The notes below the pieces were generated by a model. It was given only the letters and a program-made list of their open reading frames with translations. It had not been told where the DNA came from and did no database searches. A DNA stretch of 64,000 bases, taken from Zoroaster sp. YZ-2022 (Eukaryota > Echinodermata > Asteroidea > Forcipulatida > Zoroasteridae). The stretch covers positions 1 to 64,000 of the forward strand of contig CM055816.1 of the NCBI GenBank assembly GCA_029582265.1, given 5' to 3'. Below are positions 24,120 to 35,768 of this stretch, piece after piece. The translations under genes were made by a program, and so were the position numbers. Each line of letters opens with the position of its first letter. Position 1 is the first letter of the stretch.

Positions 24120-24515
24120 TTGCCGTTGGCGTAAATCTGTGTCGAAAAGTGGGGATATTTAAATTTATTTGCATAATTTACAACAAAGTATTAGATCTCG
24201 AACGTTGATCAACGGAGGAGAGGATGAAAAAAATCGACAGGCCCATGGGGGTTGAACTCCCCGAACCCCCCCCCCCCTGCCCCCACCACCACCATCATGG
24301 TTACGCACACAACCACTCAGAATCCCACGGCTATCATAAAGATGACACCCAAACAGACAAATAAACAAACAGACAAATAATCAAACAGACAATATTTAAA
24401 CAAACCAAATTCCCCTTTTTGCACGAATTATTTGATTATTATTTTTTTTACCGCTGGAAAAAAAGTGGGGGTATATATCCCCATCCCACCCCCAGGATTT
24501 ACGTCCGTGACAATT
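24120..24515. repeat. Decayed element with ggcgtaaat-type inverted ends
   Basis: Left end ggcgtaaatctgtgtcg and right end ggatttacgtccgtgac are roughly inverted copies. The interior has C-rich tracts and aaacagacaaataa-type repeats. The same end motif occurs at 16.77-16.91 kb. No ORF is supported. Confidence 0.45.
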
Positions 24516-24562
24516 GACACCTAAGCATAAAATCTGTAGGTAAGGTCATCTTAGACAACTGT

Positions 24563-24827
24563 GAGAATCTTCGAGCAACTACCGCTTCGTATAACGGCTA
24601 TGCCTGTGGGATCTTCGAGCAACTACCGCTTCGTATAACGGCTATGCCTGTGGGATCTTCGAGCAACTACCGCTTCGTATAACGGCTATGCCTGTGGGAT
24701 CTTCGAGCAACTACCGCTTCGTATAACGGCTATGCCTGTGGGATCTTCGACAACTACCGCTTCGTATAACGGCTATGCCTGTGGGATCTTCGAGCAACTA
24801 CCGCTTCGTATAACGGCTATGCCTGTG
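24563..24827. repeat. 44-bp tandem repeat, 6 copies
   Basis: Units gatcttcgagcaactaccgc then ttcgtataacggctatgcct are nearly identical; one copy has a 2-bp deletion (cgacaac). Very low divergence implies recent expansion. Confidence 0.95.
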
Positions 24828-25319
24828 AATATAATGAATAATATACAGCATTCTGCTTAATCCTTGCCATTTTCCCAACATGAGTTGACACATTTAAAGC
24901 CTTGAGCGCAAACAGGTTCTGTTGAAAAGGGTGTTTTTCCAAAAAGAAAATACAACAAAAGTCACAATGAGGGTGAAATGGTTGATCTAGCAATGCCCGA
25001 AACCCACTGAGAATTATTATTCAATGTATTTGCGAGTATAATCTCACGTCTAAAATCCCCCGTAAAGCGTGTTCAACCTAAAGTTCAAAGACCGTCATGG
25101 TTTGTTGATTTGTATTGAATTTGTGTTATGCCCCCAGGCACCAAGTACCTATGCTAGTGAGACTGAATATCCTATCTATCTGTCTATCCATTCAGTTTAG
25201 TAACTTCATGGTCAGACGATATTTTTATATAAAGGGTATTTTGCTTTAATATTATACAGTATACTATGTATACTATGAACCGGTACTGTACATGTATGTA
25301 TGCGTACCCCAAACACTTA

Positions 25320-25405
25320 TGTCAAATACACATCATCAAGGACAAGGACAGGGAGGGAGGGGCAGCGAGGGAGGGGCAGCGAGGGAGGGCCAGGGATGGA
25401 GGGGC
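25320..25405. repeat. G-rich tract with quadruplex potential
   Basis: Repeats of gggagggaggggcagcga give more than four G-runs within about 60 bases. Any ORF across this tract is a composition artefact. Confidence 0.8.
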
Positions 25406-25586
25406 GGACCTGTGAGCATGAAAAGCTCATTCATGGCAAGGAGTCTAAGACCTAATAAGGGCCTTCTTGGAATATTTTTATTTTATTTTATACACTCCGT
25501 AATGGAATATCAACATTTTCAGGGTCAAGTTGTAAATATTGTATGTAGCTCATGATGCAGTTGGGAGCCATGGACCCCTTTTGGAT

Positions 25587-25747
25587 ACATTTGATTAAGG
25601 ATGATCAGACGCGATCATTCTCCTGAGGACGATCAGAGCATACTGATCGAAACGTTGTAAACCCTAGTTCTTTTCAGAACTAATTACTACTCATTACAGA
25701 ATTTCACATGGTGTCACCGCAATTAGTCTTACTAACATTTGATTAAG
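25587..25747 (+). mobile_element. Solo PLE-type terminal repeat with 13-bp target duplication
   Basis: The 135-bp element (25600-25734) carries the hammerhead-like core and the shared tail ending caattagtcttac. It is flanked on both sides by acatttgattaag (25587-25599 and 25735-25747), an exact 13-bp direct repeat that should be the target-site duplication. The element is therefore a complete insertion and not a remnant of a longer PLE. It encodes no protein and must have been mobilised in trans. Confidence 0.8.
25629..25665 (+). ncRNA. Hammerhead-like motif, degenerate cleavage side
   Basis: The core CTGAGGA, stem II (GATCAG...CTGATC) and GAAAC match the 4.4 kb copy, but the cleavage triplet is GTT in place of GTC and the following bases (gta) no longer pair with the preceding ctc. 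Self-cleavage of this copy is less likely. Confidence 0.45.
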
Positions 25748-25749
25748 AT

Positions 25750-28700
25750 GATTTGATGGTGTACATACATTAAAAAGTCATAACAAGTATTTGGAGTATG
25801 CATACAGCATGTACACTGTACATATACAGTGTATACCACATATTTAGCAAAATACCCATTATTTGACATTATCGTCTGACCATGAAGGAGAAAAGATACC
25901 GAATTAAATTTTCTTACACATATAGATTGGACAAAATATTTTATGATGTGAAAGTTTCAGTTACATGGGTAGTGGCCCACCTGGTCATCCATCCATTAGA
26001 AGGGGGTATTTTTTGAGAAAAAAAATTCTGCGAACCTCCACTGAACATTATGATTGCTCCATCCTTGTTTGGGGGCAGACATATGTACTTAGTTTGTGCG
26101 CATATAAAATATAAAAGTAATCTAACCACTCGTGTGGTCACCAGAGGGGCCCAAAATGGCAAAAAGTAACCTTTGTGAGTTTTAAAGGACACCTAACTTG
26201 AAAAGGAGATGTTTTAATTAATTATACTACTTTTGAAAGCAGATTTTAGCGGATGGTGTCTTTCACCCTGTGCAACAATTTTCAGCAAAATATCTTGACA
26301 CAATTGTGAGATATAGGCCTCTGAAAATGCACACAAAAAATCACAGGGAGAAAAGGGGTATATTTTTCAGGGGTACATATCTCTGAAACGACTTGGAGTT
26401 GGGAGGAAAAATTTGTTTTGTGTTTTGTTTGTTCGTAAAGTCATTTGTTTGACAATGAGTCTCTTTGCCTCGTATTATCCAAGGACGGATCCAAATGGGG
26501 GGAGGAGCATAAGGCAAAAAAGGGTATCATGGTCAATATACATTCTTGGATCTACAGTTGGTTTTATCTGTCTGCTTGTCAGCTCGGGAATTACTGTCGG
26601 CAACCAACTCGCAAAATCTCATAATATTCTGCATGATGTATCCAATGGAAAAGTAATTTTTACAAGAGTTTGCTCATTTTCCAGAAGCTTCTCTGTAAAT
26701 ATCAAGGAGATAATACACGTGTACGATTATCAGTACCTAAACCTGCCTTTGTCTTCTCAATAAGATACAAGGCCTACATCATCCACGCGCATAAACACAA
26801 TAACTTCCGTTTCATCTCATCCTCCACGCCTTGGCTATATTTGTGTTTCTATCCCTGTGATCGTGCCTGCCCACGCAATTTTAATGATTTGTATAGTATT
26901 ACAAATATAGGTAAGCTTTCTTTTGTGTTTGATCGTGTCAGTCGGCGCCGCGAACCAAAATAACGAAAATCCCGTTTAAAGATCGAAAGTTGATTTCACT
27001 GACTTGTCCTTATTTATGTATCATATCTGACAGTTTGTCTGTATGTCTGTTTGTGCATGTGCTTTAAACATTGCTTGTTGATTGGTTGATCTCGATGGTA
27101 TGGACTTTGATTGGTTGTTTGTTTGTTTGCTTGTTCGGTCCATTTGTTTTTCTATAGGTGTGTTTTAGGACTGTCCCACATTGAGCCAGGAAGGGACCAA
27201 AGTGCGCCAAAACTAAATTGTCCATTATTTTGATTGCATATTAGACCCAGATATGTTTTCGGACCCGCAGATGTCAATTTATAGTAAGAGTTTTCCAATG
27301 CGCCATTGACAAAAGGTTTTCAGGTGCTGGAGTTAATTTAAATACAAAATCAATTAATTTTGATTTTGAGACAAGAGATCCAGATCTTCTTTTAACTTAT
27401 GTATTTTATTTCTTTTCTTTTTATTATTTTGTCAACTTAATTAAATTTAATTTTGCAAATGGAATAACGTGTATAGTTTTAAACGAAAACATCAACAACT
27501 TCCAACAATGATTGTTTAATAACCAATGTGGCAGAAAAAGCGTCTAGAACAACAAAATTGTTAGTAACTTTTTCCAAAATTGTTGGGTTTTATTTTTAAA
27601 TATTGGTTTTGGTTAGCTGGTTAGCAAATTTCTAAATGGTTAGTGCAGGTTTTTTTCATTATAATTTATGCAATAACCAAATGATATGTTTCATTATATT
27701 TTTAGTCTTTGATATATATCTAAAAACAGCAAAAATAAATAAATAAATTGTGGTGTTTGTAAAAGTAAGTTTTTCTTCATTCATAAAGTGACTAGTGATT
27801 TTTCTAAAAATATTTTTCATGACATCATCACAGATCACAACGGCCCCATCTCAGAAATTGAACCAAACTATTAATGTTATTTTGTCATGATCATGAAGAA
27901 GAATAGTTGTGTCATTATGGACAGTTATCGATAGTTTAGTGTTGATGTTTCCAGATAATTAATGCTAGCTCAAGTGTATAATCCTTCTTGACGTATTTTT
28001 ACACCAGTCAAAGTTTATTATTGTTATACTTTTAGACTTTCTATTCACAGACCGAGTGGTACTGATGATGGATGTGTAGGCAATGTGCCCAGGAAGTGTT
28101 GGAGGATCACGTGCCTCTTTCTGCGCATCGTGATTGGATAAATTTCCATCGTAACAAATTTATATTGTTCTTATTGCCTATTCGATTGCTTATGGATTAT
28201 GTTCACCGTGTTACATTTAACTGTTATACCTTGTCTGTACGAACGTAGGCACTCTGTAAACTACGAAAATGGACTGTACATGTATAATAATCTGTAATTT
28301 GTACAGTCAAAACATAGTTGCGGAGTTCAATGAACCTTAAAGCTTAACAGATACTTAGACCTTAACATATAGATGCAGGTAAAGTTGTGACGTCATGGTG
28401 AGGTCATCTAATAAATTATTACGTAATTAATTATAATAAAACAATATATTTTATATCTTGTGAACCACAATGGATAATTTCTTGATTCCTTCATAATCAT
28501 ACATAACATGGTTGACTCGACATTTGATACAAAGACATGACCTTATAATTATTGACTCTTACTTCCGGTCCAAACTGGAATTTTAAGTTTAAAAACAGTG
28601 GCAGGTTTTAAAAAGTCACCTTTAGCTATCTTGAGAAAACATCAGACAGAATTTTACCAAATTTGGCACAATTGACACCCATATTATGAGGAAAAATTTT

Positions 28701-28950
28701 GTGTGAATGAATGACGTCACAAGATTGAACCGGAACTTACAGTTAAAATAAATTAAAATTATATGGGATGACTGAACCGGAAGTTAATGTATTCAGTATA
28801 CCACATTATATGTTATTTTAATTATATTTTATGAAAACTCATATCTCCTGAAGTAACTCTTGTCTTTTAACAACTTTAAGTGATGACGTCTTCACATATG
28901 ATGCACACTCGAACACCCTGAGATTGTTTTCTACAAACTCAATACCTCTA
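25750..28950. other. Non-coding DNA
   Basis: No supported exon or RNA gene in 3.2 kb. ORFs of 97-116 codons at 26413-26963 contain no recognisable domain and overlap each other. The rest is ordinary AT-rich DNA with short T-runs. Confidence 0.4.
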
Positions 28951-28959
28951 GTATTTAAT

Positions 28960-29383
28960 CTATTTTCTTTTTGGATAACTGTTTTAATCCGTTCTCCCCA
29001 CAGCCTCTTGTATTAACCCGTTCTCTTTTCAGGTATTTGTTTTAACCTGTTCTCTCCACAGCTTTTTGTTTTAAACCATTTTCTTTTCAGGTATTTGTCT
29101 TAACCCGTTCTCTCCACAGCTTTTTGTATTAGCCCGTCTTCTTCACAGCTTTTTGTATTAACCTTTTCTCTTTTCAGGTATCTGTTCTAACCCGTTCTCT
29201 CTGCAGCTATTTGTATTAACCCGTTCTCTCCACAGCTTTTTGTATTAACCCGTTCTCCTCTCTTCAGGTATTCGTCTTAACCCACTCTCTTCACAGCTTC
29301 TTGTATTTAATCTATTCTCTTTTCAGGTATTTGCTTTAACCCGTTCTCTCTTCAGCTTGTATATTAACCCTTTCCCTCTACAG
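28960..29383. repeat. Degenerate pyrimidine-rich tandem repeat
   Basis: Repeats related to ttttgtattaacccgttctc and ctccacagc recur about every 30-60 bp, with much variation, and run directly into the 93-bp array. Not coding. Confidence 0.75.
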
Positions 29384-29848
29384 CCTTTTATTTGAACCCA
29401 ATTCCCCTTTGTAGCCCTTTCCATGCACGTAATAATGCCCATTACCATTCTCTAAGTCATCGCTTAATACTAAATGCCTTTTATTTGAACCCAATTCCCC
29501 TTTGTAGCCCTTTCCATGCACGTAATAATGCCCATTACCATTCTCTAAGTCATCGCTTAATACTAAATGCCTTTTATTTGAACCCAATTCCCCTTTGTAG
29601 CCCTTTCCATGCACGTAATAATGCCCATTACCATTCTCTAAGTCATCGCTTAATACTAAATGCCTTTTATTTGAACCCAATTCCCCTTTGTAGCCCTTTC
29701 CATGCACGTAATAATGCCCATTACCATTCTCTAAGTCATCGCTTAATACTAAATGCCTTTTATTTGAACCCAATTCCCCTTTGTAGCCCTTTCCATGCAC
29801 GTAATAATGCCCATTACCATTCTCTAAGTCATCGCTTAATACTAAATG
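29384..29848. repeat. 93-bp tandem repeat, 5 copies, no differences seen
   Basis: Units start ccttttatttgaacccaatt at 29384, 29477, 29570, 29663 and 29756, and I see no differences among the five. Because 93 is a multiple of three, both strands stay open: a 31-residue repeat on the minus strand (KRHLVLSDDLENGNGHYYVH and 11 more) and another on the plus strand. Neither matches a family I know. The array directly precedes a PLE ORF, so it may be a local duplication of PLE 5' sequence. Confidence 0.95.
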
Positions 29849-29850
29849 CC

Positions 29851-30730
29851 TTTTCCAAATGCTGCGCAAACTTGAGGAAAAGAGAGTACGTTACCTATCT
29901 CACCTTGATAACTACCGTTTCTATCGTTCATCCCGTCTCAAAATCAAATGCAGCCCCTCCTTTGGGGACCTAGAACCCGCATTCAGTAAGAAATGGAATG
30001 ACACACTAACCAAGACTTCCTTCCATTTACTTGAACTTCTCGAAGTCCAGTGCCTAAAATGCATTGACAAGCAGTCACTTGATACTGAAAGTACAGAATC
30101 TCAATTGAATGTGGCTTGCCCTAATGATCATGAATGGGACCATTTCCAAGCCATTCTATCGTCCATCATTAACCACCTTCAGTCCTCCCTACAGCACCAA
30201 CAAAACAAGAAACGCCGTAATGCCCAAGCTGACCATAAGAATACATCCACAGGCGTTTCCATACGGTCACCACTGAACCCTGTAGTGGAAATACCCCTAA
30301 TCCACCAAAACATACTGTAGTTAATTTGTCTGATATTGTACTCGGTGATCCCCAGGTTAAACTACTCTCACGAGACATGGCTCAATTCAACCGCAGACTA
30401 CGACTCCGTGAATTCGTTCACGTTCAACCCTCCACAGACGACGGGCCCCCAGATGACAGTCCCTCTGGGTCCCTCGGCCGCAACTGCTTCAAAGAAAAAC
30501 GTGTATGGGTACCATGTAAGAATCGGGATGTAGCCCTTGATAATTACATCAACTCAGTCAATTCTGCGGTTCACAGGGAACCTCCTACCAGATGTGCCAG
30601 CAACATTTCCCGAGCCAAACGGGACGCCATCCGTGAACTCCACCAAGCCACCAACCTAGTCATCAAGCGGACTGACAAAGGGTCTGCCGTTGTGGTCATG
30701 AACAGAGATGACTACATAGCCGAGGCCCTT
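29851..30730 (+). pseudogene. Penelope-like element, N-terminal part of RT ORF
   Basis: The frame from about 29859 to 30320 (basic, with LSHLDNYRFY and SKKWNDTL) is followed, after a frame change near 30300, by VVNLSDIVLGDPQVKLLS, then AQFNRRLRLREF, YINSVNSAV and LVIKRTDKGSAVVVMNRDDY. These are the N-terminal blocks upstream of the catalytic palm in Penelope-like reverse transcriptases. The ORF breaks off at IAEAL, where a CR1-like element is inserted in reverse orientation; LRQKFTDPF just after 31596 looks like the continuation. The palm motifs are absent, so the element is dead. Confidence 0.75.
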
Positions 30731-31595
30731 AATAATAATAATAATCATTACAACAATTATATTGCGCTCTTTACATAGAAATGATCAAAAGCGCATAACA
30801 ATGACTTGAGAAAATGAGTTAAAAACAGACATGAAACACACAAGAATTGAGAAAAAGTTTGAGATAAAGTCAGGTCACCGGGCCAGAGCCCAAACCGCAG
30901 TATGGAGATACGTCTGTCCCGCTGACAGGGGATTAATAATTACTTAAGCCTACCCCTGCCGACATCGATAATGTCTCGACCTTTTCAGGAGACAGACGCC
31001 TCTAACCCTACCTAGGTAATTTATACATGTGATCTAACTACCTGACACGGCGACCCTAGAAGTAGAAATATAAAGAGAAGGCAATAAAACCAACATTACA
31101 TTTTAATCTTACAATCACACATTAACTCACACCAAAATTACACCCACATGTTAATTTACAAATGCTACATTAAAAAGAAAGGTTTTTATCTTACATTTAA
31201 AAGTGGCAAGTCTGTGTTCACTACGTATGTGCCATGGCAATGCATTCCATAGCTTAGGGGCTGCCACGGAAAACGCCCTATCACCAAGTGTAGACAAAAT
31301 TTTACCGCTAGGATATTCCAAAAGGGGTCCATTGTTCCCTGACCTTAAATGATATCTGGATTCTTTCCGAACGGTAAGAATATTCTGTAAGTACCTTGGA
31401 GAAAGGCCATGAAGAGTTTTGAATATTAATAGAATGATTTTAAAATTAATCCTATGCAAAACAGGCAGCCAGTGTAATTGACGTAGTATTACTGTTATGT
31501 GTTCAAACCTGCGTGTATTTGTAACAAGTCTAGCCGCAGCATTCTGGACCTTTTGTAATAGACGACTGGTCACAAATGCATGACTTAGTGTTAAA
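30731..31595 (-). mobile_element. 5'-truncated CR1/L2-like retrotransposon inserted in PLE
   Basis: On the minus strand the element ends in a TTATT-type trinucleotide tail at 30731-30750 and a gagcgcaatataattg terminus, with the RT C-terminus upstream at 31151-31573. It separates the PLE coding halves (IAEAL before, LRQKFTDP after), fixing the insertion point. It shares the GCGC-TATAA-(ATT)n end type with the copies at 17.7 and 34.0 kb. Confidence 0.75.
31151..31573 (-). pseudogene. CR1/L2-like RT C-terminal fragment
   Basis: A 140-codon open frame with the order QKVQNAAARLVTNTRR, LHWLPVLHRINFKI, TLHGLSPRYL, LGDRAFSVAAPKLWNALP and FKCKIKTFLF, the C-terminal blocks of CR1/L2/Rex-group reverse transcriptases. 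The catalytic FADD region is missing because the copy is 5'-truncated, and the apparent start is only the edge of the truncation (no ATG). No internal stop, so this is a fairly young insertion. Confidence 0.85.
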
Positions 31596-32060
31596 AGAGA
31601 GTCTTGCGACAGAAATTTACTGATCCGTTTAATATTATGAAGATGGAAAAAAGCCGCATCTACTTATTGTTTGGCTTACTAATCCCTCCTTTGTTCACTT
31701 CTGATACTCCTATTGGCTTTTCTAGACGGATGCTTATCTTTAATTGGCTACTATTTTCCCGCTTTTTTTGGATCCCGCCCATGATCCTTTGCATTCCCTT
31801 TCCCTATAAAAATGGATGTGTTTTTATGTTTGTACTTTGTCAAAGCCTCTGATGAAGGCCACCCTCCCGATTTAATTTATATATATGGCATCAGCCATCT
31901 TTGCTCTCTACCCGTTGATATAATATTCAGGTCAGTTTCTCCCTATAAAATGTACTTTGTGTACAACCACGTAAAAGGCTTGTGTCCTAAGTTGTGTGAT
32001 CCCCGCTACTACGAGTAGTGTAGGCCGTAGTCTAGGTCATAATAAACTTTTGAAAATGTG
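31596..32060 (+). other. Probable PLE remainder after the CR1-like insertion
   Basis: Immediately after the insertion LRQKFTDPF resumes the PLE reading frame but loses similarity within about 15 codons. Further on, gcctctgatgaaggccac (31839) resembles the first half of a PLE hammerhead (CTGATGA) without a recognisable second half. It looks like a deleted PLE 3' end, but the support is weak. Confidence 0.3.
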
Positions 32061-33740
32061 CCTACGGTCTGTCGTGAAATAAGAGCATATTTACAGGCAT
32101 CGGTTGGGGGAACTACCCCCCAAACTCCACCCCCCCCCCCCTGGTTCGCCCATCTCCCATCCCCAGTATTTACACTACTGCCCCTGAGCATCATTTTGAA
32201 GGTTTGGAACTATCAGTTTTGTGTTTTCATTTATGTCATTGAAATTTTGTATTTGCTGCTCCGGGACAATTTCTTTGACTATAATTATAAGTTTCACATA
32301 TTTTGTTTCAGTTGATGCAATCATAATAACAGTAATCGATGCGAATACCATGTTTTTTTTTTTTTTTACTGTTCATGTCCAATCGAATTCACATTTTGAG
32401 TATTCAAACATGGATATGATTAGGCTTGGGCGGTTACACAATTTCTGGAACCGGTTCGGTTAAAAAAAGACTCAGTTCCGAGTTGGAACCGGTTCCAAGA
32501 GATTCAAAGAAAAACATAATGATTACAGAAAATAATAAAACATACGGTCTTTGTTGTGTCCCAAATACGAAACGAAGGAGTTTCAATTTTCAATCGCAAA
32601 TGCAGTGATGATAATGTTGTTTAATTTAAAATATGTTTCAGAAACTGGAATGAAATATGTCTCGTACTGAATGGTCAAATACTCAGTGCCAAGCTTCCTG
32701 CTGATTGGTTTACAATGATGGTACTCATGCATATGCATATATTATGCAAGGAAACCTTTAGTCCTCATTGGTTAAGATGTCTGTCATACGTGTGACGTCA
32801 GGTCTATCAACTAAGCCCTGGCTCTGGATTTATACAATCAGTAATAAGCAAATAATGTATTGTGTGAGTTTGATTATGATCACGTGCAGTTGACTCTTCA
32901 AGATAATTGGTCAAATTTAAATTATCAGCAAATCATTATTTTAAATAACCTCACTTGGTGTGAAGGTTGTGAACAAAATTCATTTCCTAAATTCGCAATT
33001 GTTATTGAAAAACTTTCCACAACCTTTTCTTTGTTCACAACCTTAAATAATAAATCAAATTTGGAAAAATTGTCACAACACTTCTTCTCAGGTTGATCAA
33101 TCTTAATTAAACCTTCAGATGAAACATGCATTACAAGACAAATTACCCACAGAAGTCCAACCTGCTGCGCCAGATTTGGATGTTATTTAATTGCGGATAT
33201 AATTTCATTTCATTTCATTTCATTTTAGTTTATCAATTTATATTTTTATTAAAATTTTGTTTGGTTTGAATATCAAAATAAATACAATATTAAAATGTAA
33301 TCGGTCATGGTTTAGTGTCCGTGATTGAAGATAATATAAAAATCAGCTTGGAAAAAACAAGTTCAACCAAAATCACGTTTGACCAGAGCTGTACATGTAT
33401 CGCCAAAGTTAACTGTAATTGGCCACATTTGAATCTGCTTTATATCTTTACATCAGCTGACTGTCTGAATGATCATGATGACGTCATGCCATAAATTAAA
33501 CTCTACCAGCAGTCTTTGGAAATCCCTCTTTGGATGCTCTGATTGGTCAGTGGTTGATCTTACACAAGAACGTTGTACGCACACACTTTAAGTCCAATTA
33601 TTATCATCATCGGCACCTCAGACTCGAGAGACCATGCTTGATGCGCCTCTGGAGTGATGTCTGTTTGTAGGGTCTTGGCATCGTCTGTTGTGGCTATGCA
33701 GTATGGTGTTCTAAAAAGGACACATGCACATTGCAAGAAG
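32060..33740. other. Non-coding DNA
   Basis: Contains a C-run (32130), a T-run (32352), a near-perfect ATTTC pentamer run at 33201-33226, and short inverted aaggttgtga/tcacaacctt-type pieces near 32960-33040. No supported gene. Confidence 0.4.
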
Positions 33741-33874
33741 AGTGTTGTCGCGTCGCACTAGAAGTGTGTCGCGTCGCACTAGAAGTGTAGTCGCGTCGCA
33801 CTAGAAGTGTAGTCGCGTCGCACTAGAAGTGTGTCGCGTCGCACTAAAAGTGTGTCGCGTCGCACTAGAAGTGT
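33741..33874. repeat. About 21-bp tandem repeat, 6 copies
   Basis: Units of the form gtgtcgcgtcgcactagaa, some with an extra ag, are repeated six times. One unit is also present singly at 37654, at the start of a longer shared segment. Confidence 0.9.
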
Positions 33875-33941
33875 TCACCATTGCAGTTTTTTCTCGTATG
33901 AAGAGCCGTATGTGACTAAATTTCGACTAATTAAATATATA
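33855..33941. repeat. Left half of a repeat split by the PLE insertion
   Basis: tcgcgtcgcactagaagtgt through atgtgactaaatttcgacta matches 37654-37735. The continuation of that segment is found only at 36115-36240, so about 2.17 kb was inserted here. Confidence 0.8.
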
Positions 33942-34023
33942 CGATTTTGTGTCTTTTTCATTATCACCAGCGCCTCGGATTAGGTTTCTAGATAGATGGC
34001 GCTTTATAAGTTTCATTATTATT
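33942..34023 (+). mobile_element. Non-LTR 3' end fragment
   Basis: Short piece ending tggcgctttataag then tttcattattatta, the same terminus type as the CR1/L2-like elements at 17.7 and 30.75 kb. No coding part remains. Confidence 0.5.
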
Positions 34024-34280
34024 AGTCGCACGACCAGTCGTGACTAGTCGTGCGACTGATCCTTGACAATCGTAGGTAGTCTTGGGTGATCGTACGACAA
34101 GTCCCTCAAGGTCTTGCGACCAGTCGTGCTATCAGTTGGCTACAAGTCGCAGACCAGTCGGGGACAGGTCTTATTGTGTGACTGCTAGGCCGACATCGCA
34201 GAAAAAACCTATGACCGGGCCAAGACCGCCCTAGGTCGCACGACTGACATGGTCGTAGACAATCGCAGCTCCAATGTGAC
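34024..34280. repeat. Palindrome-rich GTCGTGCGAC element
   Basis: Starts with a hairpin, agtcgcacgac ... agtcgtgcgact (34025-34056), and the same gtcgcacgac motif reappears in variants along its length, ending near 34262. It abuts the truncated GIY-YIG end of the PLE, so it was inserted there or replaced the PLE 3' end. Confidence 0.6.
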
Positions 34281-35768
34281 TGGGGCATTACCGCACTCAC
34301 AGGGGATCCAGTAGACTCCCGCTCTGTTGTTTGGGTCCGGTTTGTCCTTGTGGGTATGTAGAAGTCCTTGGAGTTTGCTGGGGAACACATCGATGAGTGG
34401 AACACATCGATGCCTGCTTGTCGGAGGATGCGTTGTAGTTTGTGAGACGTCGAACCTAGATAGGGGAGACAAGCAGAGAGGGTTAGATCACTTACCTTGC
34501 TTTTGGAGTTTGGAACCGGCTTCACTGTGCTGATCTTGTTGGGATTGTAACCGTTGCGTTTGAGGGTAGTTCGGATGTGCTGTAGTTCCTTGGGAAGGCT
34601 GTCCTTGTCACAAATGTTGTAGGCGCGTTGTACGAGCGTACGGTTGACGATGACTTGATGCTTGGATGATGGAAGGAGCGCTGGTTCAGGTACCGATCTG
34701 TGTGCGTGGGCTTTCTGTAGACGTTGTGGTGTAGGGAGCCGTCTGGGTTTCTGGAAATGCCAACATCAAGGAACGCGATCTTGTCATCTTCTTCCGTTTC
34801 CATGGTGAACTTGATGCTCGGGTGTTGCTGGTTTAGATGTTGTAGAAAATCCTGGAGTGTGTCTCTGCCGTGTGCCAAACCACAAAGGTGTCATCCACGT
34901 ATCGGAGCCACAGCTTGGGTTGGAGGTCGGCGGTGTTGAGGGAAGAGTTTTCAAACTCTTCCATGAAAATATCAGCAAGGACCGGGGATAAAGGAGATCC
35001 CATGGAGGTCCCAGCTGTCTGCTCGTAGAACTTGCCCTGAAACTGAAAACAACTTGAAGAGACACATGTTAGTAGCAAATCATGAATTTGGTCCGGGGTG
35101 AGTGATGTGCGATCATCAAGAGAAAGATCTTGTACGAGTCTGTCCTTCACCAGGAGGCATGTCTCTGTAGTTGGGACATTGGTGAATAGGGAGACAACAT
35201 CAAAACTAACCAAGATGTCGCTGGGTTGAAGTGTGAGGCCCTGGGTGATCTCAACGAACTGACTGGAGTTGGACACATGGTGTTGAGTGAGACCCACCAA
35301 GGGTCGGAGGATCTTAGCTAAATGACGGGCTGTGTTGTACGTAGGTGAACCTCTGGAGGCGACAATAGGGCGGAGAGGAACATCAGGTTTGTGAATCTTC
35401 GGCTGGCCAAAGAACCTAGGGCAGGATGAGCTGGATGGTCTGAGATGTCGGTAGAGTTGGATGGAGAGGCCACCGGCACGGTGGAGGGAAAGGAGTTTGG
35501 TAGCGACTCTTTTCTCTATGGATGGGATGGGGTTCTTCTTGAGGGGGCGGTATGAATCGGATAATAAAATGTGACTTACCTTGTCGGTGTATTGTGCTCT
35601 GTCCATGATGACTGTAGCGTTGCCTTTGTCTGCGGTGAGGATGTGGATGGAGCTGTCTCGTCGGATGTCCCGTAAAGCAGAAAGTTCTCCCTTGGAGAGG
35701 TTGGGCTTGGCTGGCTTGGCTTTACGCAGAACATCGCTCATCTGTAGTCTATATCCTAAGTCAACCAC
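34281..35768 (-). pseudogene. Penelope-like reverse transcriptase with GIY-YIG start
   Basis: Minus-strand PLE coding region. Blocks in order: TADKGNATVIMDR, FFGQPKIHKP, RPIVASRGSPTYNTARHLAK, SFDVVSLFTNVP (motif A), QTAGTSMGSPLSPVLADIF (motif B), RYVDDTFVVW (motif C, catalytic YVDD), then FLDVGISR and YRKPTHTDRYLN, and after another frame change SACLPYLGSTSHKLQRILRQ, HKDKPDP and GVYWIPCECG, the first strand of the GIY-YIG endonuclease. The frame shifts near 34,865 and near 34,650, and the endonuclease is cut off at about 34,280, so the copy is inactive. The N-terminal region present in the 29.9 kb copy is missing. Family identity is firm; the PLE subgroup is not. Confidence 0.9.

Noticed and set aside
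24563..24827. loxP-like ttcgtata in the 44-bp repeat
   Set aside because: There are no 13-bp inverted arms around an 8-bp spacer; the likeness is limited to a few bases.
26413..26963. Two overlapping ORFs of 116 and 97 codons
   Set aside because: No domain, no splice structure, composition like the surroundings.
31839..31870. CTGATGA near 31,843 as a second PLE hammerhead
   Set aside because: Only the first half of the core is present; no GAAA or cleavage triplet in the right place.
34456..34495. Possible 40-bp intron (gtaagt...ctag) in the PLE
   Set aside because: The bases translate in frame as SACLPYLGSTSHKLQRI, a conserved PLE block, so they are coding.
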